Assembly (NCBI RefSeq): GCF_000389965.1
Contig: NC_021191.1
Coordinates: 6,821,501 to 6,885,500 of the forward strand
Length of the DNA stretch: 64,000 nucleotides
Direction: 5' to 3'
Origin: Actinoplanes sp. N902-109
GTDB taxonomy: Bacteria; Actinomycetota; Actinomycetes; Mycobacteriales; Micromonosporaceae
Part shown: one piece after another, positions 8,222-19,947 of the stretch
Position numbering within the stretch: the first letter of the stretch is position 1
Layout: each line of letters begins with the position of its first letter
Position numbers and translations under genes: made by a program
Notes under the pieces: generated by a model
What the model saw: only the letters and a program-made list of their open reading frames with translations
Databases searched by the model: none
Told to the model about the DNA's origin: nothing

Positions 8222-9052
8222 TCACCCGATCACGGCCCGGCAGGCGGCTGCCGCACGGGCCGCCGCGGCCTGCAGCGCGGCCGGGTCGGGGCCCGCGGCG
8301 AGAACCTCGCGTGAGTACGAAGGCAGCACGTTCCGCAGGCTCTCGCCGAAGATCGCGCGGAGCCCGGCGGGGTCGCCGCCCTGTGCGCCGAGCCCCGGCG
8401 CGAGCAACGGACCGTTGATCTTCGAAAGGTCGTGACCGGTCTCGCCGATGGTCGCCCCGACCACGACCCCGAAACTTCCGAGACCCGTCGCACCCGCGTT
8501 GAGCTGGGAAATCTCGTCGATCACGGTCTGCGCGACGGTACGCCCGCCGGCCGTGACGGCGTGCTGCAGCTCCGGTCCTTCCGGATTTGACGTCAGCGCC
8601 AGAGCGAAAACTCCCGCCCCGTTCGCCGCCGCAAGATCGAATGCGGGCCGCAACGAGCCCACTCCGAGATAGGGACTGACAGTAATCGCGTCAACACTGA
8701 GCGGACTGTCCGGATCCAGGTAGGCCCGCGCGTAAGCCGTCATCGTCGAGCCGATGTCACCCCGCTTGACGTCGAGAAGTACCTGCACACCGGCCTCGCG
8801 TGACTGTCGGATAGTTGACTCAAGAATGGCGATGCCACGTGACCCAAATCTCTCGAAGAACGCCGACTGCGGCTTGAGCACAGCGACCCGATCGGCCAGT
8901 GCTTCGACGACCGTAAAGCTGAAACGCTCCAGGCCGGCGACGTCGTCCCGCAGCCCCCAGCGCTCGAGCAGACCGGGGTGCGGATCGATGCCCACACACA
9001 GCGGCCCCCGAGCCGCCACGACGGCCTGGAGCCGGTTACCGAAGCTCTCCAT
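8222..9052 (-). CDS. pyrF: Orotidine 5'-phosphate decarboxylase (long type)
   Basis: Last step of UMP synthesis, OMP to UMP. 276 residues, the longer type-2 form common in actinobacteria and myxobacteria. Catalytic motif LLDVKRGDIGST around residues 91-102 includes the essential Asp-Lys-Asp; CVGIDPHPG near the N-terminus binds substrate. ATG start at 9052 with GAGGAG upstream. In related genomes pyrF directly follows pyrD; here 1.7 kb of repetitive DNA separates them, so it may depend on its own promoter or long read-through. Confidence 0.96.
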   Translation of the reverse strand: MESFGNRLQAVVAARGPLCVGIDPHPGLLERWGLRDDVAGLERFSFTVVEALADRVAVLKPQSAFFERFGSRGIAILESTIRQSREAGVQVLLDVKRGDIGSTMTAYARAYLDPDSPLSVDAITVSPYLGVGSLRPAFDLAAANGAGVFALALTSNPEGPELQHAVTAGGRTVAQTVIDEISQLNAGATGLGSFGVVVGATIGETGHDLSKINGPLLAPGLGAQGGDPAGLRAIFGESLRNVLPSYSREVLAAGPDPAALQAAAARAAAACRAVIG

Positions 9053-9730
9053 GACGCTGATCTCCTCTTCGTGTCAGGTGGCGGACACCGTTGCGGCGGC
9101 GCCACTGGTAAAGGGCTCTCACGGGGCCCAGATCGGTGCAAGGACGCTTGTCGATAGTTCCGGACACCCTGAGGCGTGCCGGGCCCGCAGCGGCCGAATG
9201 AGAGCGTTCACGGCAGGCTTGGCGGGCGGGCGGACGGCGGTGACGGTCAGGCGGTGACCACCTGGCTGGTCGTTGACGGCGGCTTGAGCGCCGAGGGCAT
9301 CGGCGGCGGCTGTTCGCGTGCTCGCGCCGGCAGCGGACTTGCCGGAGGCTGGATGAAGGGCATTTACGCTTTTGAGTTCAATTGGGGTGGTATCAGCTGG
9401 CCCGGCAGCGGTGGCCGCGTCGGCGACAGCGCGAGCGGCAGCCGCGTCTGTGGTGGCCGGCGGGGCAGCCGCATCTAGGGCCGCGCGAGGAGCAGCCGCG
9501 TTCGTGACGGCGCGAGGAGCAGCCGCGTTCGTGACTGAACTAGCGGCAGTCGCATCAGTGCCTGTGCAAGCGGCGGTCACTTGCGTGATTGCGCGAGGAG
9601 CAGCCGCTTCCGTGGCCGACCGCGAGGCAGCCACCCCCGTGACCGCGCGAGGAGCAGCCGCCCCCGTCGCCACCCCGCACGCGGTGCCGGCGATGGAGTG
9701 CCGGGGCTCTCTGCTCCGCCGGACCGAGTA

Positions 9731-10080
9731 ACTAACTAGTTGGTCAGCAAGATGGCTCATGGCATGCCGGTCCAGAGCAGATGACGAGTTCAAGTGACTA
9801 ACTAGTTGGTCACCAAGACGAGCCACGGCATGCCGGTCCAGAACAGACGACGAGTTCAAATGACTAACTAGTTGGTCACCAAGACGAGCCACGGCATACC
9901 GGTCCAGAACAGACGACGAGTTCAAATGACTAACTAGTTGGTCACCAAGACGAGCCACGGCATACCGGTCCAGAACAGACGACAAGTCCAAGTGACTAAC
10001 TAGTTGGTCACCAAGACGAGCCACGGCATACCGGTCCAGAACAGATGACGAGTCCAAGTGACTAACTAGTTGGTCACCAG
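9731..10080. repeat. Six-copy 66-bp tandem array centred on a near-perfect palindrome
   Basis: ACTAGT occurs at 9735, 9801, 9867, 9933, 9999 and 10065, exactly 66 bp apart. Most copies sit in the 20-bp near-palindrome GTGACTAACTAGTTGGTCAC (one mismatch per arm). Between copies the sequence is about 90% identical (AAGACGAGCCACGGCAT... then a GACGAGT-like stretch). The palindrome resembles a dimeric repressor operator with central AAC-TA-GTT. As coding sequence the unit would be 22 residues. Confidence 0.95.
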
Positions 10081-10422
10081 CGCGAGCGGCGGCGCTAGGG
10101 GCAACGGCGTCAGTGCCAGCGCCGACGGCGACGGCGACGGCAAAGCAAGCGGCAACGGCAAGGGCGGCGATAGGCCCGGCCGCGGCGGCGACGGCAACAG
10201 GAGCAGCAGCAACAACAAAAACAACAGAAACAGCACCAGCACCAGCACCAGCACCAGCACCAGCAATGGCACCGGCACCGGCACCGGCTACAGCAGCGGC
10301 AGCGGCAGCGCCAACAGCGGCAACAACAGGCACAGCCGCAACGGCATCAGGTGCATCAGCAGCGCCCAGAGCGGCAGCACCACCAACAGCTGCAGCAGCA
10401 GCCTGGGCCGCCCACCCCAAGC

Positions 10423-10438
10423 AACCAACTAGTTGGTT
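10423..10438. promoter_or_regulatory. Outlying perfect copy of the array palindrome
   Basis: AACCAACTAGTTGGTT is a perfect 16-bp palindrome sharing the core CAACTAGTTGG with the six-copy array that ends 350 bp to the left. It lies on the pyrD side of the spacer, about 300 bp past the pyrD stop. That makes seven sites of one palindrome in the spacer. A protein-binding role is inferred. Confidence 0.55.
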
Positions 10439-10737
10439 ACTGCCACCACCGGCACGCTGATCGGCGGTCACCCGTCGACGGTCACCCCGGAATAGCCACT
10501 GCCAGCTTCGAAGCGACGTAGAAAAGCCGACGCATGACGCGACAACGTCAAGTCGGCGTGTAGCGACATAAAGCGACAAGACAGCCCGTTCAGCGACCGC
10601 AGCCGGCAGGGCGCGCGCTGGGGAAGGAACGGACGCCCCGGGAAGTGCCGTCCGAGCATCGTACGAAGTCGCACGGGGAACCGTACGCGGGAAAGCGGAA
10701 CAGACCCGGCCGAGCGACCCCCGCCCGGCCGGGCCGC

Positions 10738-11738
10738 TCACCGCTTGGCCTTCGCGGCGGCCTTGACGAGGGCCGGGCCCCGGTAGATGAAGCCGGTGTA
10801 GAGCTGGAGGAGGGCCGCGCCGGCGTCGAACATGCGGGTGGCGTCGTCGGGGTCGAGGATGCCGCCGACGCCGATGACGGGGAGGCGGCCGGCGGTTTCC
10901 TGGTGGACGAAGTGGACGATCTTGCGGGCCCGTTCGGTCAGCGGGCGGCCGGAGAGGCCACCGGTTTCCGTGGCTCGGGGCTGGTCGGGGGTGGCCAGGC
11001 CGTCGCGGGCGAGGGTGGTGTTGGTGGCGATGACGCCGGCGGCGCCGTGGGCCAGGCAGACCTCGAGGAGTTCGGCGATGGCCGGCTCGGTGAGGTCGGG
11101 GGCGATCTTCACCAGCACCGGGGTCTTGCCGACCAGGGCGCCCAGCAGGGCCGCCAGGGCCGACTTGTCCTGCAGGGTGCGCAGGCCGGGGGTGTTGGGC
11201 GAGGAGACGTTGACCGCGATGTAGTCCGCGTACGGGTGGAGCAGTTCGTACGAGGTGAGGTAGTCCTGCACGGCTTCTTCGAGCGGCGTCACCTTGGACT
11301 TGCCGAGGGAGATGCCGAGCGGGACGCCCAGCGGACCTAGCGCGGCGAGCCGGGCGGCCAGGGCGGCTGCGCCCGCGTTGTTGAAACCCATGCGGTTGAT
11401 CACGGCTTCGCTGTCGCGCAGGCGGAAGAGGCGGGGGCGGTCGTTGCCGGGCTGCGCCTTGGCGGTGACCGTGCCGACCTCGACGAAGCCGAAGCCGAGC
11501 GCGGGCCAGGAGCGCAACGCGACGCCGTTCTTGTCCATGCCGGCGGCCAGGCCGACCGGGTTGGGGAAGCGGACCCCGAAGACCTCGACCGGCCGGTCGA
11601 CCGCGTAGCGGCGGCGCAGCACGGCGAGGGCGCCGGGGCGCAGCCGGGCCAGGCGCTCGAGGGTGAACTCGTGCGCCTTCTCGGCGTCGCCGCCGCCCAC
11701 CCGGAACAGCACCGGGCGGACGGCGGTCTCGAAGATCG

Positions 11739-11742
<4 letters not shown>
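10738..11742 (-). CDS. pyrD: Dihydroorotate dehydrogenase (quinone), class 2
   Basis: FMN enzyme that oxidises dihydroorotate to orotate with membrane quinone; pyrimidine pathway. 334 residues. Class 2 is indicated by the N-terminal helical extension (FETAVRPVLFRVGG) and the catalytic Ser in VNVSSPNTPGLRTLQ; substrate loop MGFNNAGA, FMN contact VGLAAGMDKNG. The ATG at 11742 overlaps the carB stop by four bases, so it is the last gene of the overlapping pyr operon. Confidence 0.96.
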
Positions 11743-15046
<3,304 letters not shown>

Positions 15047-15047
<1 letters not shown>

Positions 15048-16159
15048 CAGCGGGCCTCGACCTTCTCGACGAGTTCGACGAACCGGTCGAACAGGTAGTC
15101 GGCGTCGTGGGGTCCGGCCGCCGCCTCGGGGTGGTACTGGACGGTGAAGGCGGGCACGTCGAGCGCCCGCAGACCCTCGACGACGTTGTCGTTGAGGCAC
15201 ACGTGGGAGACCTCGACGCCGCCGAAGTCGGTGTCGATCACGGTGTTCAGCGGCGCGTCGACCGCGAAGCCGTGGTTGTGGCTGGTCACCTCGACCTTGC
15301 CGGTGGTCTTGTCGAACACCGGCTGGTTGATGCCGCGGTGGCCGTACCCGAGCTTGTAGGTGCCGAAGCCCAGGGCGCGCCCGAGGATCTGGCTGCCGAA
15401 GCAGATGCCGAACAGCGGCACCCGCCGCTCCAGCGCCGCGCGGGCGATCGAGACCGGCCCCTGCGCGGTCGCCGGGTCGCCCGGGCCCGGCGAGAGGAAC
15501 ACCGCGTCCGGGCTGACCGCGAGCATCTCCTCGATGGTCGTGGTCGCCGGGAAGATGTGCGTGGTCACGCCGCGTTCGGCCAGCCGGCGCGAGACGTTGC
15601 GCTTGATGCCCAGGTCCAGCGCGGCGACGGTGTAGCGGTGCTCGCCGATCGCGTCGACCGTGTAGCGCTCCGGCGTGGTGACCTCGGCCGACAGGTCGGC
15701 GCCGAGCATCTCCGGCGCGGCCTTGACCCGGGCCAGCAGCGACGCCGGGTCCAGGTCGACGGTGGAGATGCCCACCCGCATCGCGCCGCGAGAGCGCAGG
15801 TGCCGGGTCAGCGCCCGGGTGTCGATGCCGCTGATGCCGACCACGCCCTCGGCGGCCAGCCGCTCACCGAGGTCGCCGGTCGAGCGCCAGTTGGAGGGCC
15901 GGCGCGCCGGGTCACGCACGACATAGCCGGCCACCCAGATCCGGCCGGACTCGTCGTCCTCGCCGTTGACCCCGGTGTTGCCGATCTGCGGGGCGGTCTG
16001 GATCACGACCTGGCGATGGTACGAGGGATCGGTGAGCGTTTCCTGATAGCCGGTCATGCCGGTGGTGAACACGGCCTCGCCGAAGGTCTCCCCCTCGGCG
16101 CCGTAGGACGTGCCGGTGAACGCACGCCCGTCCTCGAGTACAAGAATTGCTGGTTTCAC
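15047..16159 (-). CDS. carA: Carbamoyl phosphate synthase, small (glutaminase) subunit
   Basis: Class I glutamine amidotransferase that releases ammonia for CarB. 370 residues. The nucleophile elbow FGICFGSQILGRALG carries the catalytic Cys, and the His-Glu partners are in FTVQYHPEAAAGPHD. N-terminal domain marker LEDGRAFTGTSYGAEG. GTG start at 16159 (VKPAILVLEDG) overlaps the pyrC stop by four bases; the open frame continues upstream over pyrC but without homology. Confidence 0.97.
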
Positions 16160-17418
16160 TTGACGGCCTTCCCATCCAGGACGGTCGGCGCTCCCCGGAG
16201 GAAGGTCGCGACGATGCGACCCGGCAGGGTGGTGCCCGCGTACGGTGTGTTGCGGCTGCGGCTCGCCAGCTCGGCCGGGTCGACGACCCGGCGGGCGGAC
16301 GGGTCCACCAGCGTGAGGTTGGCCGGCGAACCGGCGCTGAGGTCGGTGCCGTGCCCGGTCAGCCCGGCGATGCGGGCCGGGGTGCGGGACATCCGCTCGG
16401 CGATGAGCTCCCACTGCTCCCCGAGCACGCTCAGCACGACCGGCAGCGCGGTTTCCAGCCCCACCATGCCCGGGCGCGCGTACGCCCACTCGCATTCCTT
16501 GTCCTCGACGGCGTGCGGGGCGTGGTCGGTGGCGACGATGTCGATGACCCCGTCGATCAGGGCCTGCCGCAGGGCTTGCACATCTGCGGCCGTACGCAAC
16601 GGGGGGTTGACCTTGTAGACCGGGTCGTAGCTGGCCGCGAGCTCGTCGGTGAGCAGGAGGTGATGCGGGGTGACCTCGGCGGTCACCCGCACGCCGCGGG
16701 CCTTGGCCTGGCGCAGCACCTCGACCGAACCGGCGGTGGAGACGTGGCAGACATGCAGGCGGCTGCCCACGTGCTCGGCCAGCAGCACGTCGCGGGCGAT
16801 GATGGCCTCCTCGGCGACGGCCGGCCAGCCGGTCAGCCCGAGCCGGGTCGAGACCTCGCCCTCGTGCATCTGCGCGCCCTCGGTGAGCCGGGGCTCCTCG
16901 GCGTGCTGGGCGATGATGCCGTCGAACGCCTTCACGTACTCCAGGGCCCGGCGCATCAGCCGCGGATCGGCCACGCAGTGCCCGTCGTCGGAGAAGATCC
17001 GCACGCCGGCCGCCGAGGTGGCCATCGCGCCCAGCTCGGCCAGCTGCTTGCCGGCCAGCCCGACGGTGACCGCGCCGATCGGCTGCACGTCGACCAGCCC
17101 GGCCTCGCGGCCCAGCCGCCAGACCTGCTCGACCACGCCGGCGGTGTCGGCCACCGGCGAGGTGTTGGCCATCGCGAACACCGCGGTGTAGCCGCCCAGC
17201 GCCGCGGCGCGCGAGCCGGTCTCGACCGTCTCGGCGTCCTCGCGGCCCGGCTCGCGCAGGTGGGTGTGCAGGTCGACCAGGCCGGGCAGGGCGACCAGGC
17301 CCCGCGCGTCGATGACCTCGTCGGCCTTGCCGCCGTCGGCGATCACGCCGTCACGGATCAGCACGTCGGCGGGCTTCCCACCGAGAAGGGAGACACCTTG
17401 GAGCAGATATGCGGTCAT
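16156..17418 (-). CDS. pyrC: Dihydroorotase (class I)
   Basis: Cyclises carbamoyl aspartate to dihydroorotate; zinc amidohydrolase. 420 residues. Metal ligands in DLHTHLREPG (residues about 49-58), substrate Asn in MANTSPV, later His residues in AQHAEE and HVCHVSTAG, and the catalytic Asp in IVATDHAPH. ATG at 17418 overlaps the pyrB stop by four bases and its own stop overlaps the carA start. Confidence 0.97.
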   Translation of the reverse strand: MTAYLLQGVSLLGGKPADVLIRDGVIADGGKADEVIDARGLVALPGLVDLHTHLREPGREDAETVETGSRAAALGGYTAVFAMANTSPVADTAGVVEQVWRLGREAGLVDVQPIGAVTVGLAGKQLAELGAMATSAAGVRIFSDDGHCVADPRLMRRALEYVKAFDGIIAQHAEEPRLTEGAQMHEGEVSTRLGLTGWPAVAEEAIIARDVLLAEHVGSRLHVCHVSTAGSVEVLRQAKARGVRVTAEVTPHHLLLTDELAASYDPVYKVNPPLRTAADVQALRQALIDGVIDIVATDHAPHAVEDKECEWAYARPGMVGLETALPVVLSVLGEQWELIAERMSRTPARIAGLTGHGTDLSAGSPANLTLVDPSARRVVDPAELASRSRNTPYAGTTLPGRIVATFLRGAPTVLDGKAVK

Positions 17419-18338
17419 GCCTTGCCTCCCAGCAGCAGATAGAGGACCGCCATCCGGGCGCTGACCCCGTTGGCTACCTGTTCAACGATGGTGGAGCGGG
17501 ACGAGTCGGCCACCTCGGGCGCGATCTCCATGCCCCGGTTCATCGGGCCGGGGTGCATGACGATCGCGTGCTCCGGCAGCTTGCGCATCCGGGCGACGTC
17601 GAGTCCGTAGCGACGGCTGTACTCCCGGGCGGAGGGGAAGTAGGAATCCTGCATCCGCTCGGTCTGCACCCGCAGCATCATCACGACGTCCATGTCGGGC
17701 AGGACGCTGTCGAGGTCGTACGAGACCGCTGTCTCCGGAGAGAGAGCCGCGGCGATGTCGACCGGGATGAGGGTCGGCGGGCCGACCAGGGTGACCTCGG
17801 CACCGAGCGTGGTGAGCAGCAGGACGTTCGAGCGCGCGACCCGGCTGTGCAGCACGTCGCCCACGATCGCGACCTTGAGGCCGGCGATCTTCCCGAGCCG
17901 CGAGCGCATCGTGTACGCGTCGAGCAGCGCCTGGGTCGGGTGTTCGTGGGTGCCGTCCCCGGCGTTGACCACCGAGCCGTCCACCCAGGACGCGAGCCGG
18001 TGCGGGGCGCCGGAGGCGGGGTGCCGGATCACGACCGCGTCCGCCCCCATCGCCTGGAGGGTGAGCGCCGTGTCCTTCAGGCTCTCACCCTTTGAGACGC
18101 TGGAGCCCTTCGCGGAAAAATTGATCACGTCGGCCGAGAGCCGCTTGGCGGCGGCCTCGAAGCTGATCCGGGTGCGGGTGGAGTCCTCGTAGAACAGGTT
18201 GACCACGGTCCGCCCGCGCAGCGTCGGCAGCTTCTTGACCTCACGCCCCGCAAGGGCGGCCATCTCACCCGCCGTGTCCAGGATCAGCGTGGCGGTGTCG
18301 GCGTCCAGGTCGGCCGCGGAGCGCAGATGCTTGATCAT
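17415..18338 (-). CDS. pyrB: Aspartate carbamoyltransferase catalytic subunit
   Basis: Condenses carbamoyl phosphate with aspartate, the first committed step of pyrimidine synthesis. 307 residues. Carbamoyl-phosphate site FYEDSTRTRISFE, the 80s-loop region SAKGSSVSKGESLKDT, the HPTQALLDAYT motif and aspartate loop MMLRVQTERM. No regulatory pyrI gene is present, as expected in actinobacteria, where control is through PyrR. ATG at 18338 overlaps the pyrR stop by four bases. Confidence 0.97.
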   Translation of the reverse strand: MIKHLRSAADLDADTATLILDTAGEMAALAGREVKKLPTLRGRTVVNLFYEDSTRTRISFEAAAKRLSADVINFSAKGSSVSKGESLKDTALTLQAMGADAVVIRHPASGAPHRLASWVDGSVVNAGDGTHEHPTQALLDAYTMRSRLGKIAGLKVAIVGDVLHSRVARSNVLLLTTLGAEVTLVGPPTLIPVDIAAALSPETAVSYDLDSVLPDMDVVMMLRVQTERMQDSYFPSAREYSRRYGLDVARMRKLPEHAIVMHPGPMNRGMEIAPEVADSSRSTIVEQVANGVSARMAVLYLLLGGKA

Positions 18339-18907
18339 GCCGGGTCACCTCCGAACAGCTTGACCTCGTCGGTGCCGTCGATCTCGGCCAGCGACACCCG
18401 CACGCTCTCGCTCAGCGCCGTGGGGATGTTCTTGCCCACGTAGTCGGCCCGGATGGGCAGTTGCCGGTGACCCCGGTCGACCAGGACGGCGAGCTGCACC
18501 GAGCTGGGCCGCCCGACGTCGTTGAGAGCATCGAGGGCAGCCCGGACGGTACGACCGGAGAACAGCACGTCGTCGACGAGGATGACCCGCCGGCCGTCCA
18601 GGCCGTCGCCGGGCAGCTCGGTGCGCCCGAGCGCGCGGGTGGCGTGCAGCCGCAGGTCGTCGCGGTAAAGAGTGATGTCCAACGCACCGACCGGGATGTC
18701 GATGCCCTCGAAGGCGTGGATGCGGGCGGCCAGCCGGCGGGCGAGCGGGACGCCGCGGGTCGGGATGCCCAGCAGGACGGTGCCGGTGGCGCCGGAGGTC
18801 TTCTCGAGGATCTGGTGCGCGATGCGGTCGACGACCCGGTGCAGGTCGGACCCCGAAAGAATGGTCTTGCTGGGTGGTGTTTCCGTGTCTGCGCGCGGCT
18901 GTGCCAC
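18335..18907 (-). CDS. pyrR: PyrR bifunctional regulator / uracil phosphoribosyltransferase
   Basis: UMP-responsive RNA-binding regulator of the pyr operon with uracil phosphoribosyltransferase fold. 190 residues from GTG 18907, chosen because AAGGAGG lies seven bases upstream; the frame extends eight codons further. PRPP-binding signature VILVDDVLFSGRTVRAAL at about residue 105-122; VLLGIPTRGVPLA near residue 45. It heads the pyrR-B-C-carA-carB-pyrD operon and its own leader carries the matching RNA target. Confidence 0.96.
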   Translation of the reverse strand: MAQPRADTETPPSKTILSGSDLHRVVDRIAHQILEKTSGATGTVLLGIPTRGVPLARRLAARIHAFEGIDIPVGALDITLYRDDLRLHATRALGRTELPGDGLDGRRVILVDDVLFSGRTVRAALDALNDVGRPSSVQLAVLVDRGHRQLPIRADYVGKNIPTALSESVRVSLAEIDGTDEVKLFGGDPA

Positions 18908-18911
18908 GGCG

Positions 18912-18941
18912 GACCTCCTTCCCCGCCTCACGGGACGGGTC
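18912..18941 (-). promoter_or_regulatory. PyrR-binding RNA loop overlapping the pyrR ribosome binding site
   Basis: In the minus-strand leader, stem CCCGTC (18939-18934) pairs with GGCGGG (18927-18922) around hexaloop CCGTGA. The sequence TCCCGTGAGG fits the known PyrR recognition consensus UCCNGNGAGG exactly. An outer pairing GACC (18941-18938) with GGTC (18915-18912) would cover the Shine-Dalgarno AAGGAGG (18920-18914). The layout matches PyrR-dependent translational repression described in Mycobacterium smegmatis rather than terminator-based attenuation; no T-tract terminator is present. Confidence 0.85.
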
Positions 18942-18960
18942 GTTAAAGGATGTCTTCGCG

Positions 18961-18983
18961 GGCACCCCCGATCATGGGGCGCC
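18961..18983 (-). other. Upstream hairpin in the pyr leader
   Basis: GGCGCCCC pairs with GGGGTGCC (one G-U) around a seven-base loop, 20 bases upstream of the PyrR loop. It could insulate or stabilise the leader; no T run follows, so it is unlikely to be a terminator. Confidence 0.45.
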
Positions 18984-18997
18984 CACTGGCTGACGCT

Positions 18998-19003
18998 ACG
19001 TTA
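18998..19003 (-). promoter_or_regulatory. Putative extended -10 of the pyr operon promoter
   Basis: Minus-strand TGGTAACGT fits an extended -10 (TGnTAnnnT). The best -35 sixteen bases upstream, TGGTCA, is weak. It would give a leader of about 85 bases containing both hairpins. It is flanked by the inverted repeat CCACTGG / CCAGTGG (19010-18983 region). Inferred only. Confidence 0.4.
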
Positions 19004-19109
19004 CCAGTGGATGCGGCGTTGACCATGGTGACGTGGCCTACCCACGGGACCAGACGGACGAATGCGGGCAACTCCCTCCCTGGCTCGGCGACTCATAGGT
19101 AACCGACAC

Positions 19110-19138
19110 TTGACCAGGGGTCGCAAACTCCGTACCGT
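19110..19138 (+). promoter_or_regulatory. Probable bldD promoter
   Basis: TTGACC (19110-19115), 17-base spacer, TACCGT (19133-19138): a good sigma-70-type housekeeping promoter about 60 bases before the bldD start. The short leader contains CGGAGG...CCTCCG (about 19156-19173), a small hairpin. No clear BldD box (AGTGA-n-TCACC type) was seen overlapping it. Confidence 0.6.
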
Positions 19139-19199
19139 CACGCAGCGTAGCGATCCGGAGGAAGAACCCTCCGGTCCAGCACAGTACTGGAGTGTCCGA

Positions 19200-19688
19200 A
19201 TGCCGTCTGAGTACGCCAAGTCGCTTGGCGCCCGCCTGCGCTCCATCCGCCAGCAGCAGGGCCTGTCCCTGCAGGGCGTGGAGGAGAAGTCCAACGGCCG
19301 CTGGAAGGCCGTCGTGGTGGGATCGTACGAGCGTGGCGACCGCGCCGTGACCGTGTCGCGTCTGGCCGAGCTGGCCGACTTCTACCGGGTGCCCGTCTCG
19401 GAACTGCTGCCCGACGGCAGCGGCGTCCGGCTCGAGGCCACCAACAAGATCGTGCTCGACCTGGAGAAGCTGTACGACGCGGCCGGCGAGGACCTGGCCT
19501 ACGTCGCGCGCTACGCCCGGGCCATCCAGCAGCAGCGCGGTGACTACAACGGGCGCGTGCTGTCGATCCGCGCCGACGACCTGCGCGCACTCGCGATCGT
19601 GTACGACATCTCGCCGTCCGGCCTCATCGAGCGCCTGACCGAGCAGGGCGTGCTCGTCGCGGACCCGCGCGCGTTCTTCGCCAGCTGA
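19200..19688 (+). CDS. bldD: BldD, c-di-GMP-responsive developmental regulator
   Basis: Represses sporulation-class genes in actinomycetes when tetrameric c-di-GMP joins two BldD C-terminal domains. 162 residues from ATG 19200. N-terminal XRE-type helix-turn-helix (LGARLRSIRQQQGLSLQGVE ... GSYERGDRAVTVSRL), linker, then C-terminal domain. The c-di-GMP signature is intact: RGD at 113-115 and RxxD at 124-127. An upstream in-frame extension to 19062 crosses the promoter and is rejected. Divergent from pyrR, convergent with nusB, as in other actinomycetes. Presence implies a developmental, probably sporulating, lifestyle. Confidence 0.96.
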   Translation: MPSEYAKSLGARLRSIRQQQGLSLQGVEEKSNGRWKAVVVGSYERGDRAVTVSRLAELADFYRVPVSELLPDGSGVRLEATNKIVLDLEKLYDAAGEDLAYVARYARAIQQQRGDYNGRVLSIRADDLRALAIVYDISPSGLIERLTEQGVLVADPRAFFAS

Positions 19689-19801
19689 ACCCAGCCTCCC
19701 GGGCGCGGGTGCGGACCGCGACCAGCGAGTGAAGACACCACTGAGCTGAACCACTGAACGGGCTGCCGGGCGGGGCATCCCGGTCCAGGGCTCGGCCCAG
19801 C

Positions 19802-19835
19802 AAGCCCGTGCCGCCATCCGGCGGTGCGGGCTTTT
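19802..19835 (+). terminator. Terminator of bldD
   Basis: AAGCCCGTGCCGCC pairs with CGGCGGTGCGGGCTT-type right arm (AAGCCCG...CGGGCTT, inner GCCGCC/GGCGG) with a short loop, then TTTT on the plus strand, 114 bases after the bldD stop. Confidence 0.85.
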
Positions 19836-19891
19836 GCACGCCCGGCCCCGGCGGCCGCTGCTCGTGAGCCCGCCGGTGACCTGGATACGCG

Positions 19892-19932
19892 AACAGCCCC
19901 GCTCCGGACGTCGAGCCCGGAGCGGGGCTGTT
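19892..19932 (-). terminator. Terminator of the nusB end of the aro-efp-nusB unit
   Basis: A 16-bp perfect stem (AACAGCCCCGCTCCGG with its complement at 19917-19932) and nine-base loop, 16 bases after the nusB stop. Each arm ends in TT on the appropriate side, so it may stop transcription from both directions between convergent bldD and nusB. Confidence 0.8.
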
Positions 19933-19947
19933 GCGCTGCTGCGGTGG

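Larger units (their letters stand above)
9119..10737. other. Low-complexity repetitive spacer between pyrD and pyrF, probably non-coding
   Basis: About 1.6 kb with no recognisable gene. Three kinds of repeat occur: degenerate units of about 30 bp (around 9440-9690, recurring GCGAGGAGCAGCCGC), an exact 66-bp array (9731-10080), and degenerate trinucleotide stretches (10090-10420). A minus-strand frame stays open throughout (540 codons, GTG at 10741 overlapping the pyrD stop by four bases) because every repeat period is a multiple of three. Its product would be Ala-rich without a known domain, and it uses CTA, GCT and GGT codons unlike its neighbours. I treat it as non-coding, with a repeat-protein gene as the alternative. 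Confidence 0.6.

Noticed and set aside
9731..10070. BldD box identity for the array palindrome
   Set aside because: BldD boxes are short AGTGA-n-TCACC palindromes; here the half-sites are separated by ten bases with an ACTAGT core.
9731..10080. CRISPR array
   Set aside because: Repeats are contiguous and nearly identical along their full 66 bp with no variable spacers, and no cas genes are present.
19062..19199. 46-residue N-terminal extension of BldD
   Set aside because: It would start upstream of the best promoter, has no family similarity, and BldD normally begins at MPSEYAK-like sequence.
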